A stretch of DNA of 64,000 nt from a virus: positions 62,001 to 126,000 of the IMG/VR virus record IMGVR_UViG_3300028734_000012. One strand, 5' to 3'. The notes under the pieces were generated by a model. The model was not told the DNA's origin. It saw nothing but the letters and a program-made list of their open reading frames with translations, and searched no databases. The translations under genes and the position numbers were made by a program. Positions 37,990 through 47,654 of this stretch are shown here, in pieces; the first letter of the stretch is position 1, and the number at the start of each line of letters is the position of its first letter.

Positions 37990-39233
37990 GTTATTATGAT
38001 ACCTTTTTATCAGTTAATAAATCTCCAAAAGAGTTTTATTTAAACCAAATACAAGAATTAGTAAATGGACAATTTGATAATGCTTCAACAGTTCAAAGTG
38101 ATGTTGAGGAAGAAATTGAGTTTGGTACTTTAAGTTTTGTTCCATGTGAAAGTAGAATTACCAGTCTAATTGATGTAAAAACTGGTAAAAAGAACAATGA
38201 TGATTTTAAAAAAATTCTATTTAGAGATGTTACACACCAACCACCATTAGGTACAAGATACAGATTTGAAGATAATATTTGGATTGCTTATGCAACTGAT
38301 AATATAAAAAGTGCTACATCAAGCGCTTATTTACAAAGATGTAATTGTACAATGAACTCACAGGATAAGTACGGTAATATTCACGAAGAGCCATGCTATG
38401 TAGATTATAATCTGATGGAAACACAATTATTAACTAATATACAATTGGATGTTCCAGCAGGAAGAATCGAAGTAAAATGTCAATTGAACAAATATACAAA
38501 AGATGTTGATGTTAATGCAAGGTTTATTTTTGGGGATGACGTTTATAAACTAAGAAGCAGAAGTAAGCCAAATAGACTAAATACTTTTGATAAAGATTCA
38601 GTCACATTTTTATCATTTTATGCTAATTATGACAATAAAGCAGAAGATGATAATTTTGATTTAACAGTTGCAAATTACAAGACATATAATTATGTGATAT
38701 CTTGCCAATCTAATATTAAGAATACGATTGGGGCTAAAGATACATTAAAATCAACTGTTTATTTAGATGGTATAGAAATTGAAGAAGATGTATTATGGTA
38801 TTCATCTGATGCTAGTATCATTGAAATTAATGAAGTTACTGGCGAATATACGTTAGTTGGTTTAGGTATTTGTAATGTTACATGTAAGCTTAAAAATAAT
38901 ATCATTTTTAACACTTCTATAAAAGTAGAGGTTGTTGATGTTATCATTGATAGTTACCATGATGCCATATTACCTAATATTACATATGTTAAGTTGAATC
39001 AGAAACAAACTTATGAAGTTTTTGAATATAACAATGGTATCCCAACGGACACTACGTTTACAATTAATTCATACGATGTTCCAGATAAAAATTATCATAT
39101 TGATACCACATTAAACGGGTTCTCAATAACTAATTTAAAATCTACAAAAGATGTATTACTAAGAATAGTATGTAAAAATAATAGGACTTCTGAACTTAAT
39201 ACACTTTTAATCGAGTTAGGGGGATTGTTTTAA
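37986..39233 (+). CDS. neck/structural protein with C-terminal BIG2-like Ig domain
   Basis: The start is the ATG at 37986 (415 residues, MSYYDTFLSVNKSPKEFYL), coupled to the previous stop. The N-terminal 200 residues are a structural domain of unknown type. Residues about 225-315 (NTIGAKDTLKSTVYLDGIEIEEDVLWYSS, EVTGEYTLVGLGICNVTCKL) form a bacterial Ig-like BIG2 domain, common as decoration on phage structural proteins that touch carbohydrates. The last 90 residues may be a second beta domain. The stop overlaps the next ATG. Confidence 0.65.
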   Translation: MSYYDTFLSVNKSPKEFYLNQIQELVNGQFDNASTVQSDVEEEIEFGTLSFVPCESRITSLIDVKTGKKNNDDFKKILFRDVTHQPPLGTRYRFEDNIWIAYATDNIKSATSSAYLQRCNCTMNSQDKYGNIHEEPCYVDYNLMETQLLTNIQLDVPAGRIEVKCQLNKYTKDVDVNARFIFGDDVYKLRSRSKPNRLNTFDKDSVTFLSFYANYDNKAEDDNFDLTVANYKTYNYVISCQSNIKNTIGAKDTLKSTVYLDGIEIEEDVLWYSSDASIIEINEVTGEYTLVGLGICNVTCKLKNNIIFNTSIKVEVVDVIIDSYHDAILPNITYVKLNQKQTYEVFEYNNGIPTDTTFTINSYDVPDKNYHIDTTLNGFSITNLKSTKDVLLRIVCKNNRTSELNTLLIELGGLF

Positions 39234-39829
39234 TGGCTTATTATGCAGAACTTGGTGATATTATTAATAATGTCATTGCAGAAAAATTGCTAAGAAATCA
39301 AACAATATGTAAAGCTTTAAAATATTATCCTACTGAAAACTCTATTGATTATAACCCTTTAACTCAACCAGACATTTCTGACACAAGGTCTCTTCTTATG
39401 GATAAAATTTTTCCATTACCAAAGATGCCAAATTCAGATACAGAAAAACATGGATATGTTACCGTCACTTTAACTGGTGGAGATTCCGCTTATGATAATC
39501 AAGGATATCGTTATGTTAATTTAGTATTTGATATTATTTTTCATCTTGATACTTGGTGTACACAAGCAGGATATAGACCATATCTAATTGCAGAAGAATT
39601 AGACAAAATGTTTAATAACCAACAAACCGATTTACCAATAGCAAATAGACCGCTTGATTTAGGATTTAAACAAAGAGACTATTCTAACTATTTTTATGGT
39701 TTACAATTAGTGTATCAACTTAGTTTAGATAGTAATGTGGGTTGTGGGACTACCCCTGTGGCATCACAAGTAGATATTACAATGAATCAAAGACCTAGTT
39801 TTTTACCAAAGAATCTAAATCTTAGATAG
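39233..39829 (+). CDS. tail-completion/terminator-like protein
   Basis: A 198-residue protein coupled to the preceding gene by a one-base overlap. It contains YVTVTLTGGDSAYDNQGYRYVNLVFDIIFHLDTW, alternating strands as in tail terminators, then a helix AEELDKMFNNQQTDL. Its place before the tube gene supports a neck or tail-end role. Confidence 0.55.
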   Translation: MAYYAELGDIINNVIAEKLLRNQTICKALKYYPTENSIDYNPLTQPDISDTRSLLMDKIFPLPKMPNSDTEKHGYVTVTLTGGDSAYDNQGYRYVNLVFDIIFHLDTWCTQAGYRPYLIAEELDKMFNNQQTDLPIANRPLDLGFKQRDYSNYFYGLQLVYQLSLDSNVGCGTTPVASQVDITMNQRPSFLPKNLNLR

Positions 39830-39839
39830 GGGTGATGTT

Positions 39840-40724
39840 ATGGAAATGAGTACGTTACGTTTATTATATGGAGATGGGTTAAAATTAATTAATGGTATTG
39901 AGGTTAAACACCCTAAATTATCTGATATCGTAGAGTTAGAAAGAAAATGTATAAGTGATAATGATTATAATTATAATGATTACATAAAAGCATTAACTTC
40001 AACACGAATAGATGTTGCAGATATTTTATGGTGTGAAATGCAAATCTGGTACGAGGATATAAAAACTGAATGGGAATTTTTTATACAGAAATGTATATTA
40101 AACAAAAAGGTTATGAATATATTTTTTGAAGCTGAACTCGATGGGAAGATTATAAAAGTTGAAAAACAGGCTGTTGCAATAGATAAAATATACAGAGATG
40201 CTTTAAATTTCTTCCTTGGATTAAGCGGAGAATATGTACTATTAGATATTAATGAAACCGATATACCACAAATTGTACTTTGTAATGTACAAGAAAACAA
40301 ACTTAAACAATATATTGTTAGCAAAGATAATGTAAAATTTACAGAAAACCTATACGACACTACCCTTAAATATTTGAAAAAAATAAATTGGATAACTAGT
40401 GAATATATGTTCTTAAAAGGTGGAAGTAAAGGTGCTAAACAATATATTTTAAAGAATCAATATAAATCAAGAACAAAAATTAAAGTAGATAAATATTATG
40501 TTTCATTAGATAGTATTATCTCGTCTGAAATTGCAAAGGGTACAAGGTATCAAGACATAAAAGAGTATCCAATATATTTAATCTATGATTTATATTACAG
40601 AAATGTAAAGATAAATGAATGGCAAAATACAATGGATGCATTACATAATGGATGTATAGATACCGAAAAGAACCCAATTGAATGGGAAAAAGTCAATTGG
40701 GGGAGCGTTATAAACTTAGATTAG
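39840..40724 (+). CDS. structural-region protein of unknown function
   Basis: A 294-residue protein starting MEMSTLRLLYGDGLKLINGIEV with a GGGGTGATGTT leader. Helical, Y/K/I-rich, without clear motifs. The region ILWCEMQIWYEDIKTEWEFF is aromatic. It precedes the tube gene, so an assembly role is possible. Confidence 0.55.
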   Translation: MEMSTLRLLYGDGLKLINGIEVKHPKLSDIVELERKCISDNDYNYNDYIKALTSTRIDVADILWCEMQIWYEDIKTEWEFFIQKCILNKKVMNIFFEAELDGKIIKVEKQAVAIDKIYRDALNFFLGLSGEYVLLDINETDIPQIVLCNVQENKLKQYIVSKDNVKFTENLYDTTLKYLKKINWITSEYMFLKGGSKGAKQYILKNQYKSRTKIKVDKYYVSLDSIISSEIAKGTRYQDIKEYPIYLIYDLYYRNVKINEWQNTMDALHNGCIDTEKNPIEWEKVNWGSVINLD

Positions 40725-40774
40725 TAAGCGAAAGCTTTACTATATATAAATTATTTATGAGGAGGAATTTGATT

Positions 40775-41605
40775 ATGGCTATTCTAGCTACACCTAAAAA
40801 GTTTGCTATGCAACAAGTTTTTGAAATTTTACTAAGAAAACCTGTCGATAAAAGCATTATCGCTTATTTAACAGATACTAAGACTTCTGGACTTGAGAAT
40901 ACTATCACAATGGTTTATCCTACTGGTGGTAGAGGTAATACATACATCGGAACTGGTTTTGGACATTCAAGAAAGGCTACTTTAAAAGTAACCCTTGCAA
41001 CTTGGAATACCGATGTTCTTGCTGTACAGAACGGTACAGAAGTATTTACTGGTAGTACCAATATTACTTGGTATGACACAATTCAAGGCGGTACAGGCAA
41101 AACTTTTGCCACTAAATTTACTGCTATTGGAGCAACTGGTTCAGAAATTGGTAGTTTGTATAAACTAGAACAAGATGGTACATACGGTACTAAGTTCACA
41201 CAAGCTACTACTGCAACTACTGGCACATTCACATATGCATCTGCTACTAAGGCTATTTCATTTGCAACTGCTGATGCTACTGCTCCTGCTGTTGGGGATT
41301 ATATCGCTTGCGCATATACCTATAAAACATCTGCAACTGCTCAAAAGATTACAGTTAATGCGGATGGTATTCCACCAACAGTTCTTGTTTCAGCTTATGG
41401 TGTTGCAAGAGATACATGTACTGGTGAATTGTTCCCTGCTGTTGTAGAAGGACAAGCACAAGTAGATGGTAACTGGAACTTCGATTTATCAGCAAGTGGA
41501 GAACCAGTTGTTCAGAACTTAACAATGGACTTTGTAAGAGGATGTACAACAAAAGAATTATATTCATTTACAATTTTCGAAGATTCTAGCGAAGCAACTG
41601 TTTAA
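40775..41605 (+). CDS. major tail tube protein
   Basis: The start is the ATG at 40775 (276 residues, MAILATPKKFAMQQVFEI) after GAGGAGGAATTTGATT. Length, T/A/G-rich beta composition (TTGTFTYASATKAISF) and the ending NWNFDLSASGEPVVQNLTMDF fit a siphovirus tube protein. A visibly higher GC content and a strong terminator right after it mark a highly expressed gene. Confidence 0.72.
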   Translation: MAILATPKKFAMQQVFEILLRKPVDKSIIAYLTDTKTSGLENTITMVYPTGGRGNTYIGTGFGHSRKATLKVTLATWNTDVLAVQNGTEVFTGSTNITWYDTIQGGTGKTFATKFTAIGATGSEIGSLYKLEQDGTYGTKFTQATTATTGTFTYASATKAISFATADATAPAVGDYIACAYTYKTSATAQKITVNADGIPPTVLVSAYGVARDTCTGELFPAVVEGQAQVDGNWNFDLSASGEPVVQNLTMDFVRGCTTKELYSFTIFEDSSEATV

Positions 41606-41635
41606 TTAATTTTAAACTACTAGATAAAAATTTAT

Positions 41636-41671
41636 CCCACACAGACATTTGTCTGTGTGGGTATTTTTTTT
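41636..41671 (+). terminator. strong intrinsic terminator after the tube gene
   Basis: CCCACACAGACA (41636-41647)/TGTCTGTGTGGG (41650-41661), a 12-bp GC-rich stem followed by TATTTTTTTT. It sets the tube gene apart from the glycosyltransferase. Confidence 0.93.
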
Positions 41672-41693
41672 ATGAATTAAAAGGGGATATGAT

Positions 41694-43544
41694 ATGAAAA
41701 TTTCTGCAATTACGATTACTAAAAATGAAGCTTCTAATATCGAAAATTCCATCAATAGTTATAAAGACGTTGTAGATGAAATTATCATAGTAGATACTGG
41801 CTCAACTGATAATACTAAAGAGATTTGCACCAATTTAGGGTGTAAGGTGATAGATTACGAATGGGAGAATGACTTCTCCAAAGCAAGAAATTTCGCAATC
41901 GAACAAACAACATGTGACACTATTTTATTCTTAGATTCTGATGAATTCTTTGAATATAAATTAGACAATAATTTCAGAACAACTGTTGAAGATGTTCTGA
42001 ATAGAGGATATAACGGTATCAAATTCTTGACTAAAAATATAGATGAAAGTTCACGAACTATTATCAATAACAGTTATGGATTAAAACTATTTAAAAATTT
42101 AGGATTTAGATATGATAGAAAAATACACGAAGTACTAAAAGACTGTGATGAGAAATTAAATACAGTCACCGTATTAGGATATGACCTTATCCATACTGGA
42201 TACAAAAAAGACGTAGATTTAGATAAATGTAAAAGAAATTTAGATATTCTCAATAAAAGTTATGAGAATAAAGAGTATGACACAATTGACTTATTCTATT
42301 TGTCAAGAGAAAATCTGGCAATGTCAAATTATGAATTGGCAGATGAGTTTTGTGATAAATTCTTAGAATCTGATGATTTACAAGATATATTAGCTACATC
42401 TGATATTGCATATTTATCATACTTTTATAAGTATTATATAATGCAAAAGTTAAACTACTATAGCGATTCTGATTTAAAAAATCAATTACTTAAAATTGAA
42501 TCACTTTATCCAAATATTCCACAAACATACTATGAACTTGCTATATTTGAAAAAAGTTCCGATTTAAATAAAGCTATTGAATATTTTAGAAAATGTATAA
42601 AACTTAATTTAGAATTTGAGAATGAACATAAGTTAACAAACAATTTTGGAAATTATGAACCAAATATTTACCACACAATGGCAGAAATTGAATTTATATT
42701 AGACAAAAGAGATGAAGCTTTATCACATTGTATTGTATCATGTATGTTAGATAGACATAATTCTGATTTTCTAGGGTTACTTTTAAAATTAGTAAAAAAT
42801 AAAGATACAATGAAAATAATTGACACATTAAATAAAGTGTATCAACCAAAAACTACAAGTGATTATGAATTTTTAATTGATTCACTTGTAAACACTCAAC
42901 TTTATGGTGTATTCATAGAATATACAATGAAGTATAATATTGAACATAATGGTGGAAGTAATCTTGTATTTTTTGCTATGATTTTAAACACACAGACAGA
43001 TTTATGTATAGAAACTGTACTAGACATATACGAGAAAAAAGGTAACGAATATAATCTATTTATAGCATCATTGGCTATTATGTATAATAACGATATCGAT
43101 TTATATTATGCTTATAGAAATAGATTATCTATAATCTATAAGAATGCTTTAGATTATTACTTTGGTAAAACAACAGATATAAGTGAAGATGATTATAGCG
43201 TTTTTATTAATTTATATGATAGATTGATTTATTTAACAAAAAAAATAAACTACATACAAGATATCGATATGGAAAAGATATCTCAAAAACAGTTAATGAA
43301 AATATTAAATACATTAGAATCTATCGGAAAATTTAGAGAAGTATATTTATTATCAAATAAATTAATTTATAATGATAGATTTATAGATGTTAGAGATGAA
43401 TTAATTAGCATGATGTTATTCTCTTTATTTATGACTAGAAAATATACATTATTTATTAAATGGCACAATAAGCTAGTATTAGCTGAACATATCACTATTG
43501 ACAAATATTCAAATTTATTAAAAATAGCAACTAAAGATGTATGA
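41694..43544 (+). CDS. family 2 glycosyltransferase with repeat domain (SunS-like layout)
   Basis: A 616-residue protein. Residues 1-100 are a GT-A fold of family 2: AITITKNEASNIENSI, IIVDTGSTDNTKEIC and FLDSDEFF with the metal-binding DSD (81-83), then RYDRKIHEVLKD. Residues about 200-600 are TPR-like helical repeats (YYELAIFEKSSDLNKAIEYFRKCI). The combination matches SunS, the SPbeta enzyme that attaches sugar to cysteine in sublancin, and related GT2-TPR proteins. It sits in the tail module, so a virion protein is a likely target; the cysteine-rich protein at 22,311 is one candidate. This link is inference. No host glycosylation genes are nearby. Confidence 0.8.
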   Translation: MKISAITITKNEASNIENSINSYKDVVDEIIIVDTGSTDNTKEICTNLGCKVIDYEWENDFSKARNFAIEQTTCDTILFLDSDEFFEYKLDNNFRTTVEDVLNRGYNGIKFLTKNIDESSRTIINNSYGLKLFKNLGFRYDRKIHEVLKDCDEKLNTVTVLGYDLIHTGYKKDVDLDKCKRNLDILNKSYENKEYDTIDLFYLSRENLAMSNYELADEFCDKFLESDDLQDILATSDIAYLSYFYKYYIMQKLNYYSDSDLKNQLLKIESLYPNIPQTYYELAIFEKSSDLNKAIEYFRKCIKLNLEFENEHKLTNNFGNYEPNIYHTMAEIEFILDKRDEALSHCIVSCMLDRHNSDFLGLLLKLVKNKDTMKIIDTLNKVYQPKTTSDYEFLIDSLVNTQLYGVFIEYTMKYNIEHNGGSNLVFFAMILNTQTDLCIETVLDIYEKKGNEYNLFIASLAIMYNNDIDLYYAYRNRLSIIYKNALDYYFGKTTDISEDDYSVFINLYDRLIYLTKKINYIQDIDMEKISQKQLMKILNTLESIGKFREVYLLSNKLIYNDRFIDVRDELISMMLFSLFMTRKYTLFIKWHNKLVLAEHITIDKYSNLLKIATKDV

Positions 43545-43547
43545 TAT

Positions 43548-43955
43548 ATGAATAATAGAAAATGTCAAAATTGTGGTAATGAATATTATGTTTGTAGGTC
43601 TTGTATATCTATAAATTCTTGGAAAAACGTTTGTTGTACGCAACAATGTTTTAGAAATTTAATGGCTAACTCTGATACAGAGATAAAGCCAATCATTATA
43701 GAAAGTGGAGTGAATAATATGAATGTAGTTTTAAGGGCAGGATTAGTTGGTGGTAAAACAATTGACATTGTTGGATATGACGTAGTGTTAGGAAAGTTTG
43801 ATTGTACCGATGATAAGACAAGGGGATACGATGATTTCGAGTATTTCATTATCCCTAAAGACGAATTACTGGCTATCAAAGAACAAATTTCGGTTTTATC
43901 TACAAGTGAGGTTTCTGCTAAACCGATATCAAAACCTAAAGTTTCAAAAATTTAA
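43548..43955 (+). CDS. zinc-ribbon protein of unknown function
   Basis: A 135-residue protein. The N-terminus holds CQNCGNEYYVCRSC and CCTQQC (about 5-36), a zinc ribbon. The second half (NVVLRAGLVGGKTIDIVGYDVVLGKFDC) is beta-rich. It starts 3 bp after the glycosyltransferase stop and may be translated with it. Not recognised. Confidence 0.6.
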   Translation: MNNRKCQNCGNEYYVCRSCISINSWKNVCCTQQCFRNLMANSDTEIKPIIIESGVNNMNVVLRAGLVGGKTIDIVGYDVVLGKFDCTDDKTRGYDDFEYFIIPKDELLAIKEQISVLSTSEVSAKPISKPKVSKI

Positions 43956-43978
43956 TAACAAAAACATAAATAAACATT

Positions 43979-44037
43979 AAGATAATTAAGTATAAAAAAG
44001 ACAAAATCTTTGAGTATTACTTAATTATCTTTTTTTT
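43979..44037 (+). terminator. strong intrinsic terminator before the RuvC gene
   Basis: AAGATAATTAAGT (43979-43991)/ACTTAATTATCTT (44019-44031), followed by a T-run. The loop is 27 nt but the stem is perfect. Confidence 0.85.
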
Positions 44038-44097
44038 AAGATTTTTATATAAATAAAAGGTAAATTTTATTTCTAATAGAGAGTAGGTAAGAATATT

Positions 44098-44559
44098 TTG
44101 AAATATAAAAAATACATATGGGGTCTTGATTTATCGTTAAAGAATACGGGAGTTACTATTTTTCAAGATAATAAGCCTATATTTATTGGTAGCACCATGA
44201 CTAAAGATAAACAAACTCACGGTGTTAGGTTGAAACAGATTTATGATTATCTTAGTGAGTTAAAGGATAAATACCCACCTAGCGTTGTCTGTATTGAACG
44301 TGCATTCAGTAGGTTTAATACATCGACCGCAGTTATATATCGCGTACACGGCATTGTTAACCTATTATTTTATGATGTTGAGCAGGTATATTATCCACCA
44401 AAGACAATCAAGGAATCAATTTTAAAAGGCAATGCTACAAAAAAAGAAGTCATGGAAGAAGTTTTGAAATTATATCCAAATGTGACATTTGAAAATGATG
44501 ACCAAAGTGACAGCTTCGCAATTGTAGTAACCTATCTTAATAAAAGTAAGGTGAAGTAA
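44098..44559 (+). CDS. RuvC-like Holliday junction resolvase
   Basis: A 153-residue protein with TTG start. D11 in WGLDLS, E67 in VCIERAFSR and D135/D138 in NDDQSDSF give the four acids of the RuvC/RNase H fold, and the length is that of a minimal resolvase. It should cleave branched DNA, clearing packaging or recombination intermediates. The HEG at 44,562 follows after 2 bp, then a recombinase, so recombination functions cluster here inside the structural region. Confidence 0.83.
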   Translation: MKYKKYIWGLDLSLKNTGVTIFQDNKPIFIGSTMTKDKQTHGVRLKQIYDYLSELKDKYPPSVVCIERAFSRFNTSTAVIYRVHGIVNLLFYDVEQVYYPPKTIKESILKGNATKKEVMEEVLKLYPNVTFENDDQSDSFAIVVTYLNKSKVK

Positions 44560-44561
44560 TT

Positions 44562-45437
44562 ATGGGCAGAACTGATAAATTATCTTATGAATATATTAAA
44601 GAACAATTTAATAATGTTGGATATACGTTATTAGGGGATGAGTATATAAATTCTAAGATAAAACTTAGATATAAATGTGAAAAACATCCAGATAAAGAAT
44701 TAAGCATCACATGGAGTAATTTTCAACAAGGGTATAGATGCCAATATTGTAATAAAGAAATAAATAAAAATGAAATAAATTGTTATTCAATTTATGTACA
44801 TATCTTTCCTAATGGTAAATTATACTTCGGTATTACTTCACAAGATGTAGAACGTAGATGGATGAATGGGGCGGGATATCAATCTCAAATATTAATGACT
44901 AGAGCGATTAATAAATATGGATGGGATGATATTGAACACGTTATCTTATATGATAATTTATCAAAGTCACAAGTTTGTAAGTTAGAACAAGATTATATTA
45001 AATATTATAATACGACTAATCATGAGTTTGGATATAACTTTTCAACTGGTGGTGAGGTTGGTAATAGCGGATGTATTAGAAATAAAGAGTGGAGAAAAAA
45101 AATAAGTGATTCTCAAAAAGGAAATAAAAATGTAATGTATGGGAAACACCCCTCAGAAGAAACACGATTAAAACTTAGTATTGCTCGTAAAGGAAAACAC
45201 AAAGGGGCAGAAAGTTGGAACTCAAAAACCATTATTTGTGTTGATACTGGTGAGATATTTTACTCTATAATTGATGCAAGTAATTATTATAAAACAAATT
45301 ATTCTCATATAGGTGAATGTTGCCAACACAAACGTAAAACAGCAGGAAAACATCAATGGGAATATTATGATAAATATATAGAAAAAGAAGGTGGAAATCA
45401 TCGGAAGACAAACCCAGTACAACAAGCAAACGAATAG
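44562..45437 (+). CDS. free-standing GIY-YIG homing endonuclease
   Basis: A 291-residue protein. An N-terminal segment with YKCEKHPDKE...CQYC (zinc type) precedes the GIY-YIG domain (IYVHIFPNGKLYFGITSQ, VERRW, EQDYIKYY), then NUMOD3-like repeats (RKKISDSQKGNKN, EETRLKLSIARKG) and a NUMOD1-like end. It is closely related to the GIY-YIG protein at 19,128. Its last 15 codons overlap the recombinase frame in another phase, which suggests insertion between RuvC and the recombinase. Confidence 0.88.
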   Translation: MGRTDKLSYEYIKEQFNNVGYTLLGDEYINSKIKLRYKCEKHPDKELSITWSNFQQGYRCQYCNKEINKNEINCYSIYVHIFPNGKLYFGITSQDVERRWMNGAGYQSQILMTRAINKYGWDDIEHVILYDNLSKSQVCKLEQDYIKYYNTTNHEFGYNFSTGGEVGNSGCIRNKEWRKKISDSQKGNKNVMYGKHPSEETRLKLSIARKGKHKGAESWNSKTIICVDTGEIFYSIIDASNYYKTNYSHIGECCQHKRKTAGKHQWEYYDKYIEKEGGNHRKTNPVQQANE

Positions 45438-46434
45438 TGATTTATTAGATAAAATTAGTATAGAGAATAAACAAATAATGACTGAATTTTTACAGTATTT
45501 AAAATCAGTTGATAGAAGCGCCACTACAATTCATGGATATGAGAATGATTTACAAATATTCTTTACATGGAATCTGTTGTTTAATAATAACAAGTTCTTT
45601 ATTGATTTAAATAAAAGAGAAGTAATGAGATATCAAAGTTATTTGTTATCAATTAATAATAGTCCTAATAGAATACGTAGACTAAAATCTGCATTGAGCA
45701 GTATGTCAATCTTTATTGAAAATATATTAGATGATGATTATCCTAATTTTAGGAACATCATAAACAAGATTGAAAGCCCCGTTAAGACACAAACAAGGAC
45801 TAAGACTATTGTTACAGCACAAGAGGTTGAAACCGTTCTAAAGTATCTGACAGATAGAGAGCAGTATCTAAAGGCTTGTGTTTTTGCTTTAGCTGTTTGT
45901 AGTGGTTCGCGTAAATCAGAATTAACACGATTTAAAGTAAATTATTTTGATGATAGTAATATAGTCTACGGTTCACTTTATAAAACACCAGAACTAATGA
46001 AAACAAAAGGGAAAGGTTCTCGTGGAAAAATGTTAGATAGATATACATTGGTTAAAGATTTTAAACCATACTTTGATTTATGGATGGCTCAAAGAGAAAA
46101 ACTTGGAGTTGATAGTGAGTATTTGTTTGTTTCAAAAGATGAAGCAACTGGTAAATGGAAACCAATTACAATCTATACTTTAAACAGTATGGCTATTACA
46201 TTTAGTAGAGTACTAGGTATTGACTTCTACTGGCATTCACTTAGACATTTATTTGTAAGTAGATTAATGGCTTCTAATATTCCAGCCGAAATTGTTAAGA
46301 AAATAGTTGGTTGGGAATCAGTAGATATGGTTGGTATCTATAACGATGCTGATATATCTGCCGAACTAGGTAAATATTTTGATGAAAATGGAATAAAGGA
46401 TAATATACAAGAAGGTAGTTTATCCAATTTATAA
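45391..46434 (+). CDS. tyrosine recombinase (integrase/Xer family)
   Basis: A 347-residue frame from GTG; an internal ATG at 45478 (MTEFLQYLKSVDRSATT) may be the real start, since the first 29 codons overlap the endonuclease gene. The catalytic residues are all present: R174 (GSRKSEL), H282 and R285 (WHSLRH), W308 (GWES) and Y317 (GIYND). The N-terminal SAM-like domain matches Xer enzymes. In phages this class integrates, resolves dimers or inverts segments. There is no att-like repeat I can point to. Lying between RuvC and tail genes is unusual for an integrase, so dimer resolution or a local rearrangement is worth considering. Confidence 0.83.
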   Translation: MEIIGRQTQYNKQTNSDLLDKISIENKQIMTEFLQYLKSVDRSATTIHGYENDLQIFFTWNLLFNNNKFFIDLNKREVMRYQSYLLSINNSPNRIRRLKSALSSMSIFIENILDDDYPNFRNIINKIESPVKTQTRTKTIVTAQEVETVLKYLTDREQYLKACVFALAVCSGSRKSELTRFKVNYFDDSNIVYGSLYKTPELMKTKGKGSRGKMLDRYTLVKDFKPYFDLWMAQREKLGVDSEYLFVSKDEATGKWKPITIYTLNSMAITFSRVLGIDFYWHSLRHLFVSRLMASNIPAEIVKKIVGWESVDMVGIYNDADISAELGKYFDENGIKDNIQEGSLSNL

Positions 46435-46461
46435 TAATAGAAAATAGGGGAGATATATATT

Positions 46462-47109
46462 ATGGCTAATAAAAAAAGCGAGTATGCACACTTTTCAGAT
46501 GTTCATGATAAAATGGTTCAAGTTACAACTGGTTTAATTACTAGAGAACAATTCACTAACTGGTTTAATGAAAATATTACAGTAAAATCATATTTACCAC
46601 TTGCAAGTAAATACGCAATTGTTAATGTGTTTGCAGAAACATTTAAAAATAAAGCATTTAATCAAGGCGATAATAAGAAAATTGATTTAGACTATATTTA
46701 TTTAGAATATGATTTATCTATGATGTTTGATTTACAGTTTTATTATACAAATATTGGTGTAATGCCAACTGATAAAACGACTAAGAATTATGACTTAGTT
46801 AAACAAAGTGGATTATATGATTTGATTAACGGTGCTTGTGAAGGTGATTATGTAGAATTACTTGAAAAATGTGATAGACTTTCTGGCATTCGTAACGTAA
46901 GTATTATGAATGAACTGATAAATATTTTTGATAATTATCCTAAAGTAGAAGAAATCGAAAGAATGAGAGATATTCTTAATAACGAAGTTGATATTGATAA
47001 GCTAAACGTTTTAAAAACTATTGAAACATTTAATAACCCAACTCTTACAAAGATTGTAGAGGGAATTAAATCTGAATCAACAGACGAGATACTTACCAAA
47101 AAGGAGTAA
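46462..47109 (+). CDS. tail assembly-region protein
   Basis: A 215-residue protein starting MANKKSEYAHFSDVHDK with AGGGGAG before it. It is helical with FDLQFYYTNIGVMP and repeated acidic helices. Its place just before the tape-measure region is where tail assembly chaperones usually sit. No slippery heptamer with an extended frame was seen, so the usual frameshifted pair is not evident. Confidence 0.5.
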   Translation: MANKKSEYAHFSDVHDKMVQVTTGLITREQFTNWFNENITVKSYLPLASKYAIVNVFAETFKNKAFNQGDNKKIDLDYIYLEYDLSMMFDLQFYYTNIGVMPTDKTTKNYDLVKQSGLYDLINGACEGDYVELLEKCDRLSGIRNVSIMNELINIFDNYPKVEEIERMRDILNNEVDIDKLNVLKTIETFNNPTLTKIVEGIKSESTDEILTKKE

Positions 47110-47114
47110 TAATA

Positions 47115-47627
47115 ATGGCTGATGAAATAACACAGTTTCTAAATGCTAGATTAAAAACTATCGAAGCTAATATGCAATCTGAAATAAAAATTATATTAAT
47201 GGAAACTGGTAATGAAGCCGTAAAGAAAATAAATTCATTTATTTCAGATTGGTATGACAAATATACATATGATGAAAGTGACCCTAACCATTATAAAAGA
47301 ACTAATCAGTTAAGGAACTGTGCAAGATATAGCATAACTGGTAATACTGTTAGAGTTTACATGGATATGAGTAGATTAAGGGCTTCTGCTCAAAATGAAG
47401 GTAAAGGATGGCAAGCACACAGAAGTTTTGATGGTGAAGATTTTACATATGGGTTGATTGATTTTCTTGAAAACGGTGGAGAAGGTAAAGGTTCAAGACG
47501 TAATCCACGTAGGAATGATTTTGGTATCCATTTTTTAGAACAAACACAGGATTGGGTTAATGATTATGTTGCGAAAGAAATAGATAGAAAATTAAGAGTT
47601 TTAGTTAGAATGGACTATAAAAATTAA
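47115..47627 (+). CDS. gp10-like tail/neck protein
   Basis: A 170-residue protein starting MADEITQFLNARLKTIEAN. The region YKRTNQLRNCARYSITGNTVRVYMD resembles the RTGxLRNSI pattern of HK97 gp10-type tail completion proteins, with YGLIDFLENGGEG following. It starts 5 bp after the preceding gene. Confidence 0.6.
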   Translation: MADEITQFLNARLKTIEANMQSEIKIILMETGNEAVKKINSFISDWYDKYTYDESDPNHYKRTNQLRNCARYSITGNTVRVYMDMSRLRASAQNEGKGWQAHRSFDGEDFTYGLIDFLENGGEGKGSRRNPRRNDFGIHFLEQTQDWVNDYVAKEIDRKLRVLVRMDYKN

Positions 47628-47654
47628 ATTATATTTTAGAGAGGGGGGATAATT

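Noticed and set aside
44098-46434. A complete lysogeny module
   Set aside because: Only a recombinase and resolvase are present; no repressor, excisionase or att repeat could be supported.
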